From assembly GCA_964502465.1 (NCBI GenBank), contig CAZCWX010000626.1, forward strand, positions 1 through 24,162: DNA of 24,162 nt, written 5' to 3'. Positions 6,151 to 13,510 of this stretch are shown here, piece after piece (position 1 is the stretch's first letter; the number at the start of each line of letters is the position of its first letter). Both the position numbers and the translations under genes were made by a program. The notes below the pieces were generated by a model, which saw nothing but the letters and a program-made list of their open reading frames with translations, was not told the DNA's origin and did no database searches. This DNA is from CAZCWX01 sp964502465 (GTDB taxonomy: Bacteria > Desulfobacterota > Binatia > Bin18).

Positions 6151-7367
6151 TACACAGTCAGAATATGGACAGCCAAGGCTGCGGCCTCGCCACGGACCAA
6201 GCCGCCACCGTTTTCCGTAAGCCCAACTTTTGCGCCTTCAACCTGACGCTTGCCAGCCTCACCACGCAATTGCCAGAAGATTTCAGCAAGTTGCGCGACA
6301 CCCGTGGCGCCCACGGGGTGTCCCTTCGCTAACAGGCCGCCACTTGGGTTCACTGGGATGCGACCACCGAGAGCCGTGGTTCCTTCGTCAATGAGGCGGC
6401 CGCCCTCGCCTGGCTTACATAGGCCTAACTCTTCGTAGATGATCAACTCAGCCGGAGAAGAAGCGTCGTGTACCTCAGCGACATCCAGGTTTTCTGGGCC
6501 AATCCCAGCGACTTCGTAGGCTTTCCTTGCCATCCGTTCAGTGACACCGGGATCGCCAGGCTGCCGATCTTTGCCCGAGCCCAAGACCGAGGCTTTCACG
6601 TAGACAGGCTTGGTGGTGTACTTCTTAGCGTTCTCAGCACTGGTGAGAATCACCGCTGCCGCCCCATCGCCAATCGGCGAGCACATCATACGGGTGAGAG
6701 GTTCGGCAATCACCGGAGACGCGAGTACATCTTCTACGGTACGCGGGGTCTGGAACTGGGCATGCGGGTTCAGGCTACCGTGCGTGTGGTTCTTGGCCGC
6801 TATTTTCGCGAATTGTTCTTTGGTGGTGCCGTATTTGCGCATGTGGTCACGGGCAAATTCGGCATAGAAGTCCATAAACATGCTACGCGATTTGCCGGCT
6901 CCGGCCTCTTCGCCTTTCTCTTTGGTTGCCGTTTTCATTTTCTCCAGGGTCTGCTGCATCAACTCAACATCAATAGCACTACCGATGGCAGCAAACGATC
7001 GTTGCTTGTCTTCGTGGAAGAGCTTTTCCATGCCGATGGCCATGACGACATCGTACATGCCTGAGGCAACGTAGAGCCAGGCCAGGTGAAAAGCGGTAGC
7101 GGCACTGGCACAGGCATTCTCAGTGTTGATGACCGGAATACCACCGATGCCCATCTCGCGCAGCACCACCTGTCCACGGATGCATTCCTGCCCGGTGATC
7201 AGTCCAGCCATGGCATTTCCAACAGCCACAGCTTCCAGCGCGCTTTTGTCCACTGCTGCGTTGCGCAGCGCGCCTTCAACGGCTTCGCGGGCAAGGTCTT
7301 TCATGCTGCGATCGATGTGTTTCGTGAAGCGGGTCATGCCCGCACCAATGATAGCAACCTCTCTCAT
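6150..7367 (-). CDS. SCP2/SCPx-type thiolase (acetyl-CoA acetyltransferase-like)
   Basis: 405 aa from the ATG at 7367 (MREVAIIGAGMTRF), with GGGAGG 9 nt upstream. An in-frame extension to 7445 lacks a Shine-Dalgarno. Visible: the nucleophilic cysteine in NTENACASAA (81-90, C86), HDASSPAEL (equivalent of the NEAF region), NPSGGLLAKGHPVGATG with the catalytic His, and LTENGGG near the C-terminus where classical thiolases have a CxG motif. That pattern is typical of the SCP2/lipid-transfer thiolase group, which acts on branched, steroid or otherwise unusual acyl-CoAs and is often misnamed acetyl-CoA acetyltransferase. There is no neighbouring DUF35/OB-fold partner or acyl-CoA dehydrogenase here. 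It is the first gene of the minus-strand chain with rsmD and coaD. Confidence 0.88.
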   Translation of the reverse strand: MREVAIIGAGMTRFTKHIDRSMKDLAREAVEGALRNAAVDKSALEAVAVGNAMAGLITGQECIRGQVVLREMGIGGIPVINTENACASAATAFHLAWLYVASGMYDVVMAIGMEKLFHEDKQRSFAAIGSAIDVELMQQTLEKMKTATKEKGEEAGAGKSRSMFMDFYAEFARDHMRKYGTTKEQFAKIAAKNHTHGSLNPHAQFQTPRTVEDVLASPVIAEPLTRMMCSPIGDGAAAVILTSAENAKKYTTKPVYVKASVLGSGKDRQPGDPGVTERMARKAYEVAGIGPENLDVAEVHDASSPAELIIYEELGLCKPGEGGRLIDEGTTALGGRIPVNPSGGLLAKGHPVGATGVAQLAEIFWQLRGEAGKRQVEGAKVGLTENGGGLVRGEAAALAVHILTV

Positions 7368-7430
7368 AAGTCTATGCCTCCCCAATTCAATGCTCTCTTC
7401 ATCTAAACCACATTCCCCCTTGTTCCGCAA

Positions 7431-7443
7431 GGCGAATTTCGCC
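7431..7443. promoter_or_regulatory. Palindrome in the thiolase/cofC divergent gap
   Basis: GGCGAA-T-TTCGCC is a perfect 6-bp inverted repeat ending 13 nt before the cofC GTG, in the 89-nt gap between divergent genes. It could be an operator or a hairpin in the cofC leader. No flanking promoter is obvious. Confidence 0.35.
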
Positions 7444-7456
7444 ACTATGAGCCGTT

Positions 7457-8122
7457 GTGAACTTTGCGCTCATCCCTGTCAAGGCTCTTGCTTGGGGCAA
7501 AAGTCGGCTTTCTCCTCTCCTTTCTGCGACTGCCCGGCAGGCACTGTCACGAGCAATGTTGACCGATGTCTTGACCAACGCCCTCCGCTCGTCTGCCGTA
7601 GACCATGTCGTAGTTGTTTCTTCTGACTCTTCTCTTCTCTCACTCGCTCGCCAACTTGGTGCATTGGCGGTAGACGAAGAGTATCCGCGCGGATTAAACG
7701 GTGCGGTCAATGTCGGAACAGAGTTCTGCCTCAGGCAGAATGCAACCTGTCTGCTCGTTTTGCTGGCAGACCTTCCTTTGGTGACGACAGCAGATATTGA
7801 TGCCCTTTTCTACCAAACGAAGGGCTCGCCTGAAGTCATGCTCGTGCCATGTAAAGAAGGAGAAGGGACGAATGCACTCCTGCGTGTCCCTCCTGTTGTG
7901 ATTGCCCCCTGCTTCGGTGGTCCCAGCCTGGAAGCCCATCAGCAAGCTGCGCGTCGTCGGGGCATTGTCTGCCGAGTGATCGAGGTTCCACACATCGCCT
8001 TTGACCTCGACTCGGTCGAAGATCTCCAACGGTTTGCCGCTGAAGCGACAGATACCCAGACCTATCGAGTGCTGCGAGAAATGAGTGTGTGCACTCGGCC
8101 TACACCCAAGGAAAGGCAATAG
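7457..8122 (+). CDS. cofC: CofC/FbiD-type guanylyltransferase (coenzyme F420 biosynthesis)
   Basis: 221 aa. The N-terminus ALIPVKALAWGKSRLSPLL is the nucleotide-binding opening of CofC, and SSDSSL, LADLPLV and the segment around PCKEGEGTNALLRVPP plus FGGPSLEAHQQAA follow in family order. CofC joins GTP to 2-phospholactate, phosphoenolpyruvate or 3-phosphoglycerate to give the activated precursor of F420; which substrate is used here cannot be told. The start is GTG at 7457. No good Shine-Dalgarno is visible, but the N-terminal motif leaves little room for another start. No other F420 genes (cofD/fbiA, cofE/fbiB, cofG/H) are in the window. It is divergent from the thiolase gene and separated from miaA by a repeat element. 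Confidence 0.88.
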   Translation: MNFALIPVKALAWGKSRLSPLLSATARQALSRAMLTDVLTNALRSSAVDHVVVVSSDSSLLSLARQLGALAVDEEYPRGLNGAVNVGTEFCLRQNATCLLVLLADLPLVTTADIDALFYQTKGSPEVMLVPCKEGEGTNALLRVPPVVIAPCFGGPSLEAHQQAARRRGIVCRVIEVPHIAFDLDSVEDLQRFAAEATDTQTYRVLREMSVCTRPTPKERQ

Positions 8123-8170
8123 CTCTCACGAAAACGCCCGAGTTGATGATGACTGGTGAGTTTCCAGATA

Positions 8171-8354
8171 GGGTGCATAACAAAACCTTGGCTTGGTGTG
8201 CACCGCGCAGTGTTCGTGCTTCGACGGGCTCAGCACGAACGGTAAATCCATAACGAATTCTGCCCCAACCCCGTTCACCCTGAGCTTGTCGAAGGGTGAA
8301 CGGCAAATTTTCAGCTATCTCTCTGCGGAATTACCAGGAAATTGTTATGCACCC
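8171..8354. mobile_element. MITE-like element containing an inverted hairpin pair (copy 1)
   Basis: The 292-nt gap between cofC and miaA holds no gene. Perfect 13-bp terminal inverted repeats (GGGTGCATAACAA at 8171-8183 and its complement at 8342-8354) bracket two hairpins. The first is TTCGTGCT/AGCACGAA (8213-8239). The second is CCGTTCACCCT/AGGGTGAACGG (8271-8303). Both share the core CTTCGACRRGCTCAG in opposite orientation, so their loops are nearly complementary. This is the dispersed repeat that produces the spurious peptide FTLSLSKGER. There is no transposase and no clear target duplication, so mobility in trans is an inference. Confidence 0.65.
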
Positions 8355-8414
8355 CTCCGAGTAGCGCCTCTGTACATTTCCTTTGCTGTCTTCTATGCTT
8401 ACTCTGTACTTCGC

Positions 8415-9344
8415 ATGGAGCAGCCACAGCTTGTTCTCATCACTGGACCGACGGCCACGGGAAAGACGGCGCTCGCTGTTGAGTTAGCCTCTTGCTATGA
8501 CGCCGAAATCATCAGTGCCGACTCACGCCAGGTCTACCGCTATCTCGATATTGGCACGGCCAAGCCGACTACTGGGGAGCGGGCCGCAGTTCCTCATCAC
8601 CTCTTAGATGTGGTCAATCCGGACGAGCGCTTCGATAGCGCGCGCTTTCGCACGCTTGCTCTGGCGGCTATTCCGGATATTCTCCAGCGTGGCAAATGTG
8701 TTTTCGTGGTCGGTGGCACCGGTCTCTACCTCCGTGCTTTGACTCGCGGTCTTTTTGTTGGGCCTCCGGCTAATCCGGTATTGCGCGCGCAATTGCAAGA
8801 ACAGGAACAGAACGAAGGCAGAGGATTTCTCTACCAATGGCTCAGCAGAATCGACCCTGACGTTGCGGTGCGGTTGCACCCGAACGATACCGTGCGGTTA
8901 ATTCGCGCCTTAGAAGTCTTTCTGCAAACTGGCACTCCGCTCAGCTATTGGCAACGGGCGCATGGCTTTCGCGAGCGGCCGTTCTCAACCTTAACCATCG
9001 GTTTAGTACTGGACCGGGAGACCTTAGCGTGCCGGATCACCCAGCGCTGTCGCCAGATGGTGGACAACGGTTTGGTCGACGAAGTACGCGGCTTATGGGA
9101 AAGGGGCTACGGACCAGAACTTCCTCTGTTACAAACGATCGGATATGCGCAAATTGGCGACATGTTGCAGGGGAGTTGCTCACTTGAGGGTGCCCTTGTC
9201 CAGATCGCCAAAGAAACACGGCATCTCGCGAAACGACAGCTCACCTGGTTGCGGGCTGAACCGGAGATCTGTTGGTTTGCTCCGTCTCAGAAACGAGAGA
9301 TTGCGACAGCGATTGCAGGATTTTACCGGCATCCACACTTGTGA
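8415..9344 (+). CDS. miaA: tRNA dimethylallyltransferase
   Basis: 309 aa from the ATG at 8415 (MEQPQLVLITG). MiaA transfers a dimethylallyl group to N6 of A37 in tRNAs that read codons starting with U. Visible: P-loop GPTATGKTAL (11-20), ISADSRQVYRYLDIGTAKP (33-51) with the catalytic Asp and the pocket residues, PHHLLDVVNPDERF, VGGTGLYLRAL, and the C-terminal TIGYAQI and ETRHLAKRQLTWLR segments. The longest open frame begins at 8193, but that extension is translated repeat DNA, so 8415 is the correct start. No strong Shine-Dalgarno is present. accA follows after 21 nt. Confidence 0.95.
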   Translation: MEQPQLVLITGPTATGKTALAVELASCYDAEIISADSRQVYRYLDIGTAKPTTGERAAVPHHLLDVVNPDERFDSARFRTLALAAIPDILQRGKCVFVVGGTGLYLRALTRGLFVGPPANPVLRAQLQEQEQNEGRGFLYQWLSRIDPDVAVRLHPNDTVRLIRALEVFLQTGTPLSYWQRAHGFRERPFSTLTIGLVLDRETLACRITQRCRQMVDNGLVDEVRGLWERGYGPELPLLQTIGYAQIGDMLQGSCSLEGALVQIAKETRHLAKRQLTWLRAEPEICWFAPSQKREIATAIAGFYRHPHL

Positions 9345-9365
9345 CGTATGCTTGGGGATTAGACT

Positions 9366-10355
9366 GTGCAAACAATGTATTTGGACTTTGAGAAACCTTT
9401 TGTTGATATTGATAAGCGCCTCGATGGCCTGCGACGCCTGACCACGTGCTCGGAAGCTGAGGAAGCTGAGCGACTCAAGTTGGAAGAACAGTGCCGACAG
9501 CATGAGGCTCATATTTACGGTGCACTCTCCCCCTGGCAACGCGTTCAACTTTCGCGCCATGCCGACCGGCCGTATACGCTCGACTATATCGAGGGCTTGT
9601 GCTCTGAGTTCGTTGAACTCCACGGGGACCGGAATTTTGCGGATGATCCAGCGATCATCGGCGGGCTGGCTCGTTTCCGTGGGCGACCGGTAGTCGTGGT
9701 CGGTCATCAACGCGGTCGTACAGTCGCAGAGAAGGTCCGACGGAACTTTGGCATGCCACGACCTGAGGGGTATCGAAAAGCGCTACGACTTTTTCATCTG
9801 GCTGAGCGGTTCCATCGTCCTGTCCTTGCGTTTATCGATACGCAGGGAGCCTATCCTGGGATGGATGCGGAGGAGCGTGGTCAAGCTGAAGCAATCGCCC
9901 GGAACATTCGCGAAATGGCTGGTCTGCGGACGCCGGTGATTGTGGTTGTCATAGGGGAAGGCGGAAGCGGAGGAGCTTTGGCCTTAGGTGTTGGCGACCG
10001 GGTGTTGATGCAAGAAAATGCCTGCTATTCGGTGATTACTCCTGAAGGATGTGCGGCGATTCTCTACGGTGAACGGACGCCCGAACGGGCCACCTGGGCA
10101 GCCGAGGCACTCAAGGTGACCGCCGCTGATCTCCTGACCTTCGGAGTGATCGATGGCATTGTGCCAGAGCCGCTCGGTGGGGCACATCGCTATTCTGAGA
10201 CTGCGATTGCGCTCGTGGGGGAAGCTGTCGCCCACCATCTCGCAGAACTCACCGCCCTGCCCCTCGACCAACTTTTGCTGCTGCGCTATGCTAAATTTCG
10301 GCGGATGGGCGAGAGCGCGTCAGTAGAAGAGGGGAAGAAGGTGAGAGAAGAATAA
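9366..10355 (+). CDS. accA: Acetyl-CoA carboxylase carboxyltransferase subunit alpha
   Basis: 329 aa, the normal AccA length. With AccD it forms the carboxyltransferase that moves CO2 from carboxybiotin to acetyl-CoA, the first step of fatty acid synthesis. Visible: N-terminal LDFEKPFVDIDKRLDGLR helix, the ELHGDRNFADDPAIIGGLAR segment, GHQRGR...RRNFGMPRPEGYRKALRL, DTQGAYPGMDAEERGQAEAIARN, and the oxyanion-hole region GEGGSGGALALGVGDRVLM. GTG at 9366 is preferred because GGGGA lies 7 nt upstream; an in-frame ATG three codons later is possible. It sits between miaA and pheA, so it may share a transcript with the aromatic block. accD is not in the window. Confidence 0.96.
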   Translation: MQTMYLDFEKPFVDIDKRLDGLRRLTTCSEAEEAERLKLEEQCRQHEAHIYGALSPWQRVQLSRHADRPYTLDYIEGLCSEFVELHGDRNFADDPAIIGGLARFRGRPVVVVGHQRGRTVAEKVRRNFGMPRPEGYRKALRLFHLAERFHRPVLAFIDTQGAYPGMDAEERGQAEAIARNIREMAGLRTPVIVVVIGEGGSGGALALGVGDRVLMQENACYSVITPEGCAAILYGERTPERATWAAEALKVTAADLLTFGVIDGIVPEPLGGAHRYSETAIALVGEAVAHHLAELTALPLDQLLLLRYAKFRRMGESASVEEGKKVREE

Positions 10356-10400
10356 CAGCGACGTAGACGGCGCAGGTGAATCATAGTAGAGAAACGGTTC

Positions 10401-11510
10401 GTGTCGCGGAAACATACCCCCCCCTCGCTTGCTTTGCTGCGCGAGCAGATTGATCGGACTGACTCGCAAATTCTGACACTCCTCAATCGTCGGGCGCGTC
10501 TGGCTGCTGCTATCGGCCGTGCCAAGCGGCACGATGGTGCGAGTGTCTATGTTCCTGGGCGCGAGCGTCAGATCTTTGCTCGTCTGGCCTCGCTCAACCA
10601 GGGCCCACTTCCCAATGAGGCGGTCCGAGCGATCTATCGCGAAATCATTTCCGCTGCACGGGCCTTGGAAGAACCCCTCCGTATTGCGTATTTAGGGCCA
10701 GAAGCGACCTATGCCCATATGGCAGCACGAGAGCAGTTCGGTTCACAAGCGGTGTTTGTCCCGGTTACGACGATCCCGCAAGTCTTTGCGGAGGTGGAAC
10801 GTACGCACGTGGAGTACGGTGTTGTACCAATAGAAAATTCGAGTGAAGGGTCCGTGGCGATTACCCTGGATACGCTCGTTGGCTCCACCGTCGGTATTAT
10901 TGCGGAGGTTTCCTTGGAGATCCGTCATTGCCTGCTCAGCCGTGCGACCCGCCTGGAACAGATCCGGCGGGTGTTGGCACACCCGCAGGCCCTCGCGCAG
11001 TGCCGACGGTGGCTGGCGGCTCACTTGGCAGGAGTCCCGACTGAAGAGGCAACCAGTAACGCGCGTGCTGCCGAATTGGCCCTCGCGGACGCGCACACCG
11101 CAGCGATTGCTGGCCGTGTGGCTGCCGAACATTACAAACTCAACGTGCTCGTGCCGGACATTCAAGATCAAGCCGCAAATTTTACGCGCTTTGCCGTGCT
11201 TGGACGTGAACGCCAACCGAGCTCGCCGACTGGCCGTGACAAAACGTCGCTGCTGCTCTCGGTGCGTGACGAAGTAGGCGCGCTCTACCGTGCGCTCAAA
11301 CCTTTTGCCGAGAATGCGATCAGCCTGCTGCGCATTGAATCGCGCCCCCTCAAAGGTCGCCCGTGGGAATATCTTTTCTTCATCGATGTGGAGGGCCACG
11401 TACAGGATGACCCTCTTGCCCGTGCTCTGCACGAAATTGCACCTCACTGCGTGTTCGTTAAAGTGCTTGGCTCTTACGCCGTTGCTAACCAGACCTCTCT
11501 CACTCGGTAA
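10401..11510 (+). CDS. pheA: Bifunctional chorismate mutase / prephenate dehydratase (P-protein)
   Basis: 369 aa from the GTG at 10401. Domains: AroQ chorismate mutase (about 9-90, LREQIDRTDSQILTLLNRRA), prephenate dehydratase (93-270, with YLGPEATYAH at 97-106 and the catalytic NFTRF at 260-264), and a C-terminal ACT domain (about 283-362) with the Phe-binding motif ESRP (313-316). It converts chorismate to phenylpyruvate, and the ACT domain implies feedback inhibition by phenylalanine. The Shine-Dalgarno is weak; no other start fits better. It is the first gene of the pheA-hisC-tyrA-aroA-cmk-rpsA series, with hisC following after 7 nt. Confidence 0.95.
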   Translation: MSRKHTPPSLALLREQIDRTDSQILTLLNRRARLAAAIGRAKRHDGASVYVPGRERQIFARLASLNQGPLPNEAVRAIYREIISAARALEEPLRIAYLGPEATYAHMAAREQFGSQAVFVPVTTIPQVFAEVERTHVEYGVVPIENSSEGSVAITLDTLVGSTVGIIAEVSLEIRHCLLSRATRLEQIRRVLAHPQALAQCRRWLAAHLAGVPTEEATSNARAAELALADAHTAAIAGRVAAEHYKLNVLVPDIQDQAANFTRFAVLGRERQPSSPTGRDKTSLLLSVRDEVGALYRALKPFAENAISLLRIESRPLKGRPWEYLFFIDVEGHVQDDPLARALHEIAPHCVFVKVLGSYAVANQTSLTR

Positions 11511-11517
11511 GGACCCT

Positions 11518-12618
11518 ATGGACATCAGCAAATACGTGCCCGAATGGATTCGCACCCTGACTCCCTATCAGCCTGGGAAACCGATTGAAGAATTGGAGCG
11601 GGAGTATGGTATTCACGACTCGATCAAGATTGCTTCAAACGAAAACCCGCTTGGCCCCTCGCCGCGAGCCGTGGCGGCAATCACCGCGGCCTTGCCACAC
11701 CTGCATCGCTATCCCGATGGGGATGCGTTCTACCTCAAGCGACGGTTAGCGGAAAAGCTTGGGATCGATCGTTCACGGCTGATCATTGGCAATGGCTCGA
11801 ACGAACTGATCGAAATGATCGTGCGCACCTTTCTCCGTGTCGGTGAAGCGGTCGTGGTTGGCAAGCACGCCTTTGCCATCTATCACCTGGTGACGCAAGC
11901 GGCGGGGGGACGGACGATTATCGTGCCGCACGACGGGTTCAAATTCGATCTCGAAGCGATGGCACAGGCCATTACGCCAGAAACCCGCATCGTGTTCCTG
12001 GATAACCCGAACAATCCGACAGGGACCATTTATAATCGGAGTGAGTGGGAAGCGTTTTTGCGCCAGGTCTCGCCTGACGTACTCATTGTGGTTGACGATG
12101 CGTACTTGGAGTTCGTCGATGATCCTGAGTATCCGAACTCGCTTGCGTATCACCGGGGCGATCGGCTGCTGGTGACGCTCCGGACATTCTCCAAGATTTG
12201 TGGGCTTGCCGGCGTGCGCGTGGGCTATGGGGTTTCGTCACCAGAGGTGATCGATGCACTGAACCGTATTCGTCAGCCATTCAACGTAAACACCCTGGCC
12301 CAGGTGGCAGCTCTGGCGGCCCTTGATGACGAGGAGCACATCCGCCGCACGAAAGAGAATAACCATCACGGGATGGCGTATCTGCGCCGGGAACTGGACC
12401 GCTTGGGTCTTGCATACGCGCCGAGTTGGGCAAACTTCCTGCTGGTCAAAGTTGGTGTGGGTACCTATGAACGTCTCTTGCCTGAAGGCGTGATCATTCG
12501 ACCAATGGAAGGATACGGGTTCCCTGGCTATGCGCGCGTCAGTATCGGTATGCCGGCAGAGAATGAGCGGTTTATTGTGGCGATGGAGAAGCTCTTACAG
12601 AAAAAAGCTAAGAGCTAA
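11518..12618 (+). CDS. hisC: HisC-type aminotransferase, probably acting in Phe/Tyr synthesis
   Basis: 366 aa from the ATG at 11518; AAGGA lies 4 nt upstream, and the longer in-frame ORF is the pheA shadow. It is a fold-type I PLP enzyme of the histidinol-phosphate aminotransferase family: ASNENPLGPSP (39-49), HRYPDGDAFYLKRRLA (63-78), NPNNPTGT (163-170), DDAYLEF (193-199), and PLP lysine K226 in RTFSKICGLAGVRVGYG (222-238). HisC enzymes also transaminate phenylpyruvate and 4-hydroxyphenylpyruvate. Its place between pheA and tyrA, as in Pseudomonas hisC2, points to aromatic aminotransferase duty rather than histidine synthesis. No other his genes are nearby. Confidence 0.92.
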   Translation: MDISKYVPEWIRTLTPYQPGKPIEELEREYGIHDSIKIASNENPLGPSPRAVAAITAALPHLHRYPDGDAFYLKRRLAEKLGIDRSRLIIGNGSNELIEMIVRTFLRVGEAVVVGKHAFAIYHLVTQAAGGRTIIVPHDGFKFDLEAMAQAITPETRIVFLDNPNNPTGTIYNRSEWEAFLRQVSPDVLIVVDDAYLEFVDDPEYPNSLAYHRGDRLLVTLRTFSKICGLAGVRVGYGVSSPEVIDALNRIRQPFNVNTLAQVAALAALDDEEHIRRTKENNHHGMAYLRRELDRLGLAYAPSWANFLLVKVGVGTYERLLPEGVIIRPMEGYGFPGYARVSIGMPAENERFIVAMEKLLQKKAKS

Positions 12619-12634
12619 TGGCGGAGAGCTTCCT

Positions 12635-13510
12635 ATGCTGTTCAATCGTCTTGTCATTGTTGGTGTTGGCTTGATTGGCGGCTCGTTGGGCCTTGCGGCT
12701 CGTGCGCGCGGACTCGTGCGTGAGGTCATCGGCTTTGGCCGTACGGAAGCAAATCTGCGCGTCGCCTTGGAGCGCGGCATTATCGATGCCTATACGTTTG
12801 ATCCAGCTGAAGCCGCGCGGGGTACTGACCTGCTTCTGCTGGCGGTGCCGGTGGAAGCCATGCGGCACGTTACGGAACAGTTTATCCCTTTCCTTCCCGC
12901 CGGTTGTGTGGTGACTGATGCCGGCAGTGTGAAAGAACAGGTAGTGACTGTTATGGAAGAGATCCTGCCTGCTACGCTCCCATTTGTGGGAGCACACCCC
13001 ATTGCCGGAACCGAGCAGGCAGGGGCGACTGCAGCCTTTGCCACACTGTTCGAGAAACGCCTCTGCATACTCACTCCCATCTCACGGACTGATCCCAACG
13101 CTCTGGCGTGCATCCGAGCTTTATGGGAAGGGGTCGGGATGAGAGTACAGGAGATGGACATGGTGACGCACGATCAGGTCCTGGCCCGGGTTAGCCATCT
13201 GCCCCACGTGATCGCCTTTAGCCTCATGAACGCGGCGCTGAATGCCCCTGTGGCTGGGGTTGATGTGCTGACCTATGCTGGCAGCGCGTTTGCAGATATG
13301 ACCCGAGTAGCAGCAAGTCCGGTGGAGATGTGGCGAGACATTTGCCTGTCGAACCGTGGGGCCTTGTTACAGGCGCTTACCGAGTTCGAATGCGCGCTCG
13401 CCCAGATGAAAGCACACATTGCGAGTGGGGACGGTGAGGCGCTTGCGGTGTCTATCAGTCGCGCACGGGCGGAACGCCAACGTCTCACCCGGTTGCGGGA
13501 ACCCTCATGA
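12635..13510 (+). CDS. tyrA: Prephenate (or arogenate) dehydrogenase
   Basis: 291 aa from the ATG at 12635, with GGAG 8 nt upstream and a 16-nt gap from hisC. The N-terminal Rossmann fold has VGVGLIGGSLGLAARARG (9-26). The residue after beta-2 is in GFGRTEAN (33-40), with no acidic residue and an Arg at 36, which hints at NADP rather than NAD use; that is inference. The TyrA catalytic region has HPIAGTE (121-127) and SHLPH (187-191), and a helical dimerisation domain follows. There is no ACT domain. It makes 4-hydroxyphenylpyruvate (or tyrosine, from arogenate). Its stop overlaps the aroA start (ATGA), so the two are coupled; in Pseudomonas they are fused. Confidence 0.94.
   Translation: MLFNRLVIVGVGLIGGSLGLAARARGLVREVIGFGRTEANLRVALERGIIDAYTFDPAEAARGTDLLLLAVPVEAMRHVTEQFIPFLPAGCVVTDAGSVKEQVVTVMEEILPATLPFVGAHPIAGTEQAGATAAFATLFEKRLCILTPISRTDPNALACIRALWEGVGMRVQEMDMVTHDQVLARVSHLPHVIAFSLMNAALNAPVAGVDVLTYAGSAFADMTRVAASPVEMWRDICLSNRGALLQALTEFECALAQMKAHIASGDGEALAVSISRARAERQRLTRLREPS

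Noticed and set aside
8100..8306. Minus-strand 68-aa ORF in the cofC-miaA gap
   Set aside because: It is the reverse translation of the hairpin repeat (RQAQGER/RAEPVEA), a common artefact, with no ribosome-binding site.
8193..8414. N-terminal extension of MiaA by 74 residues
   Set aside because: The extension is translated repeat DNA with the known spurious peptide LSLSKGER. MiaA homology begins at the ATG at 8415.
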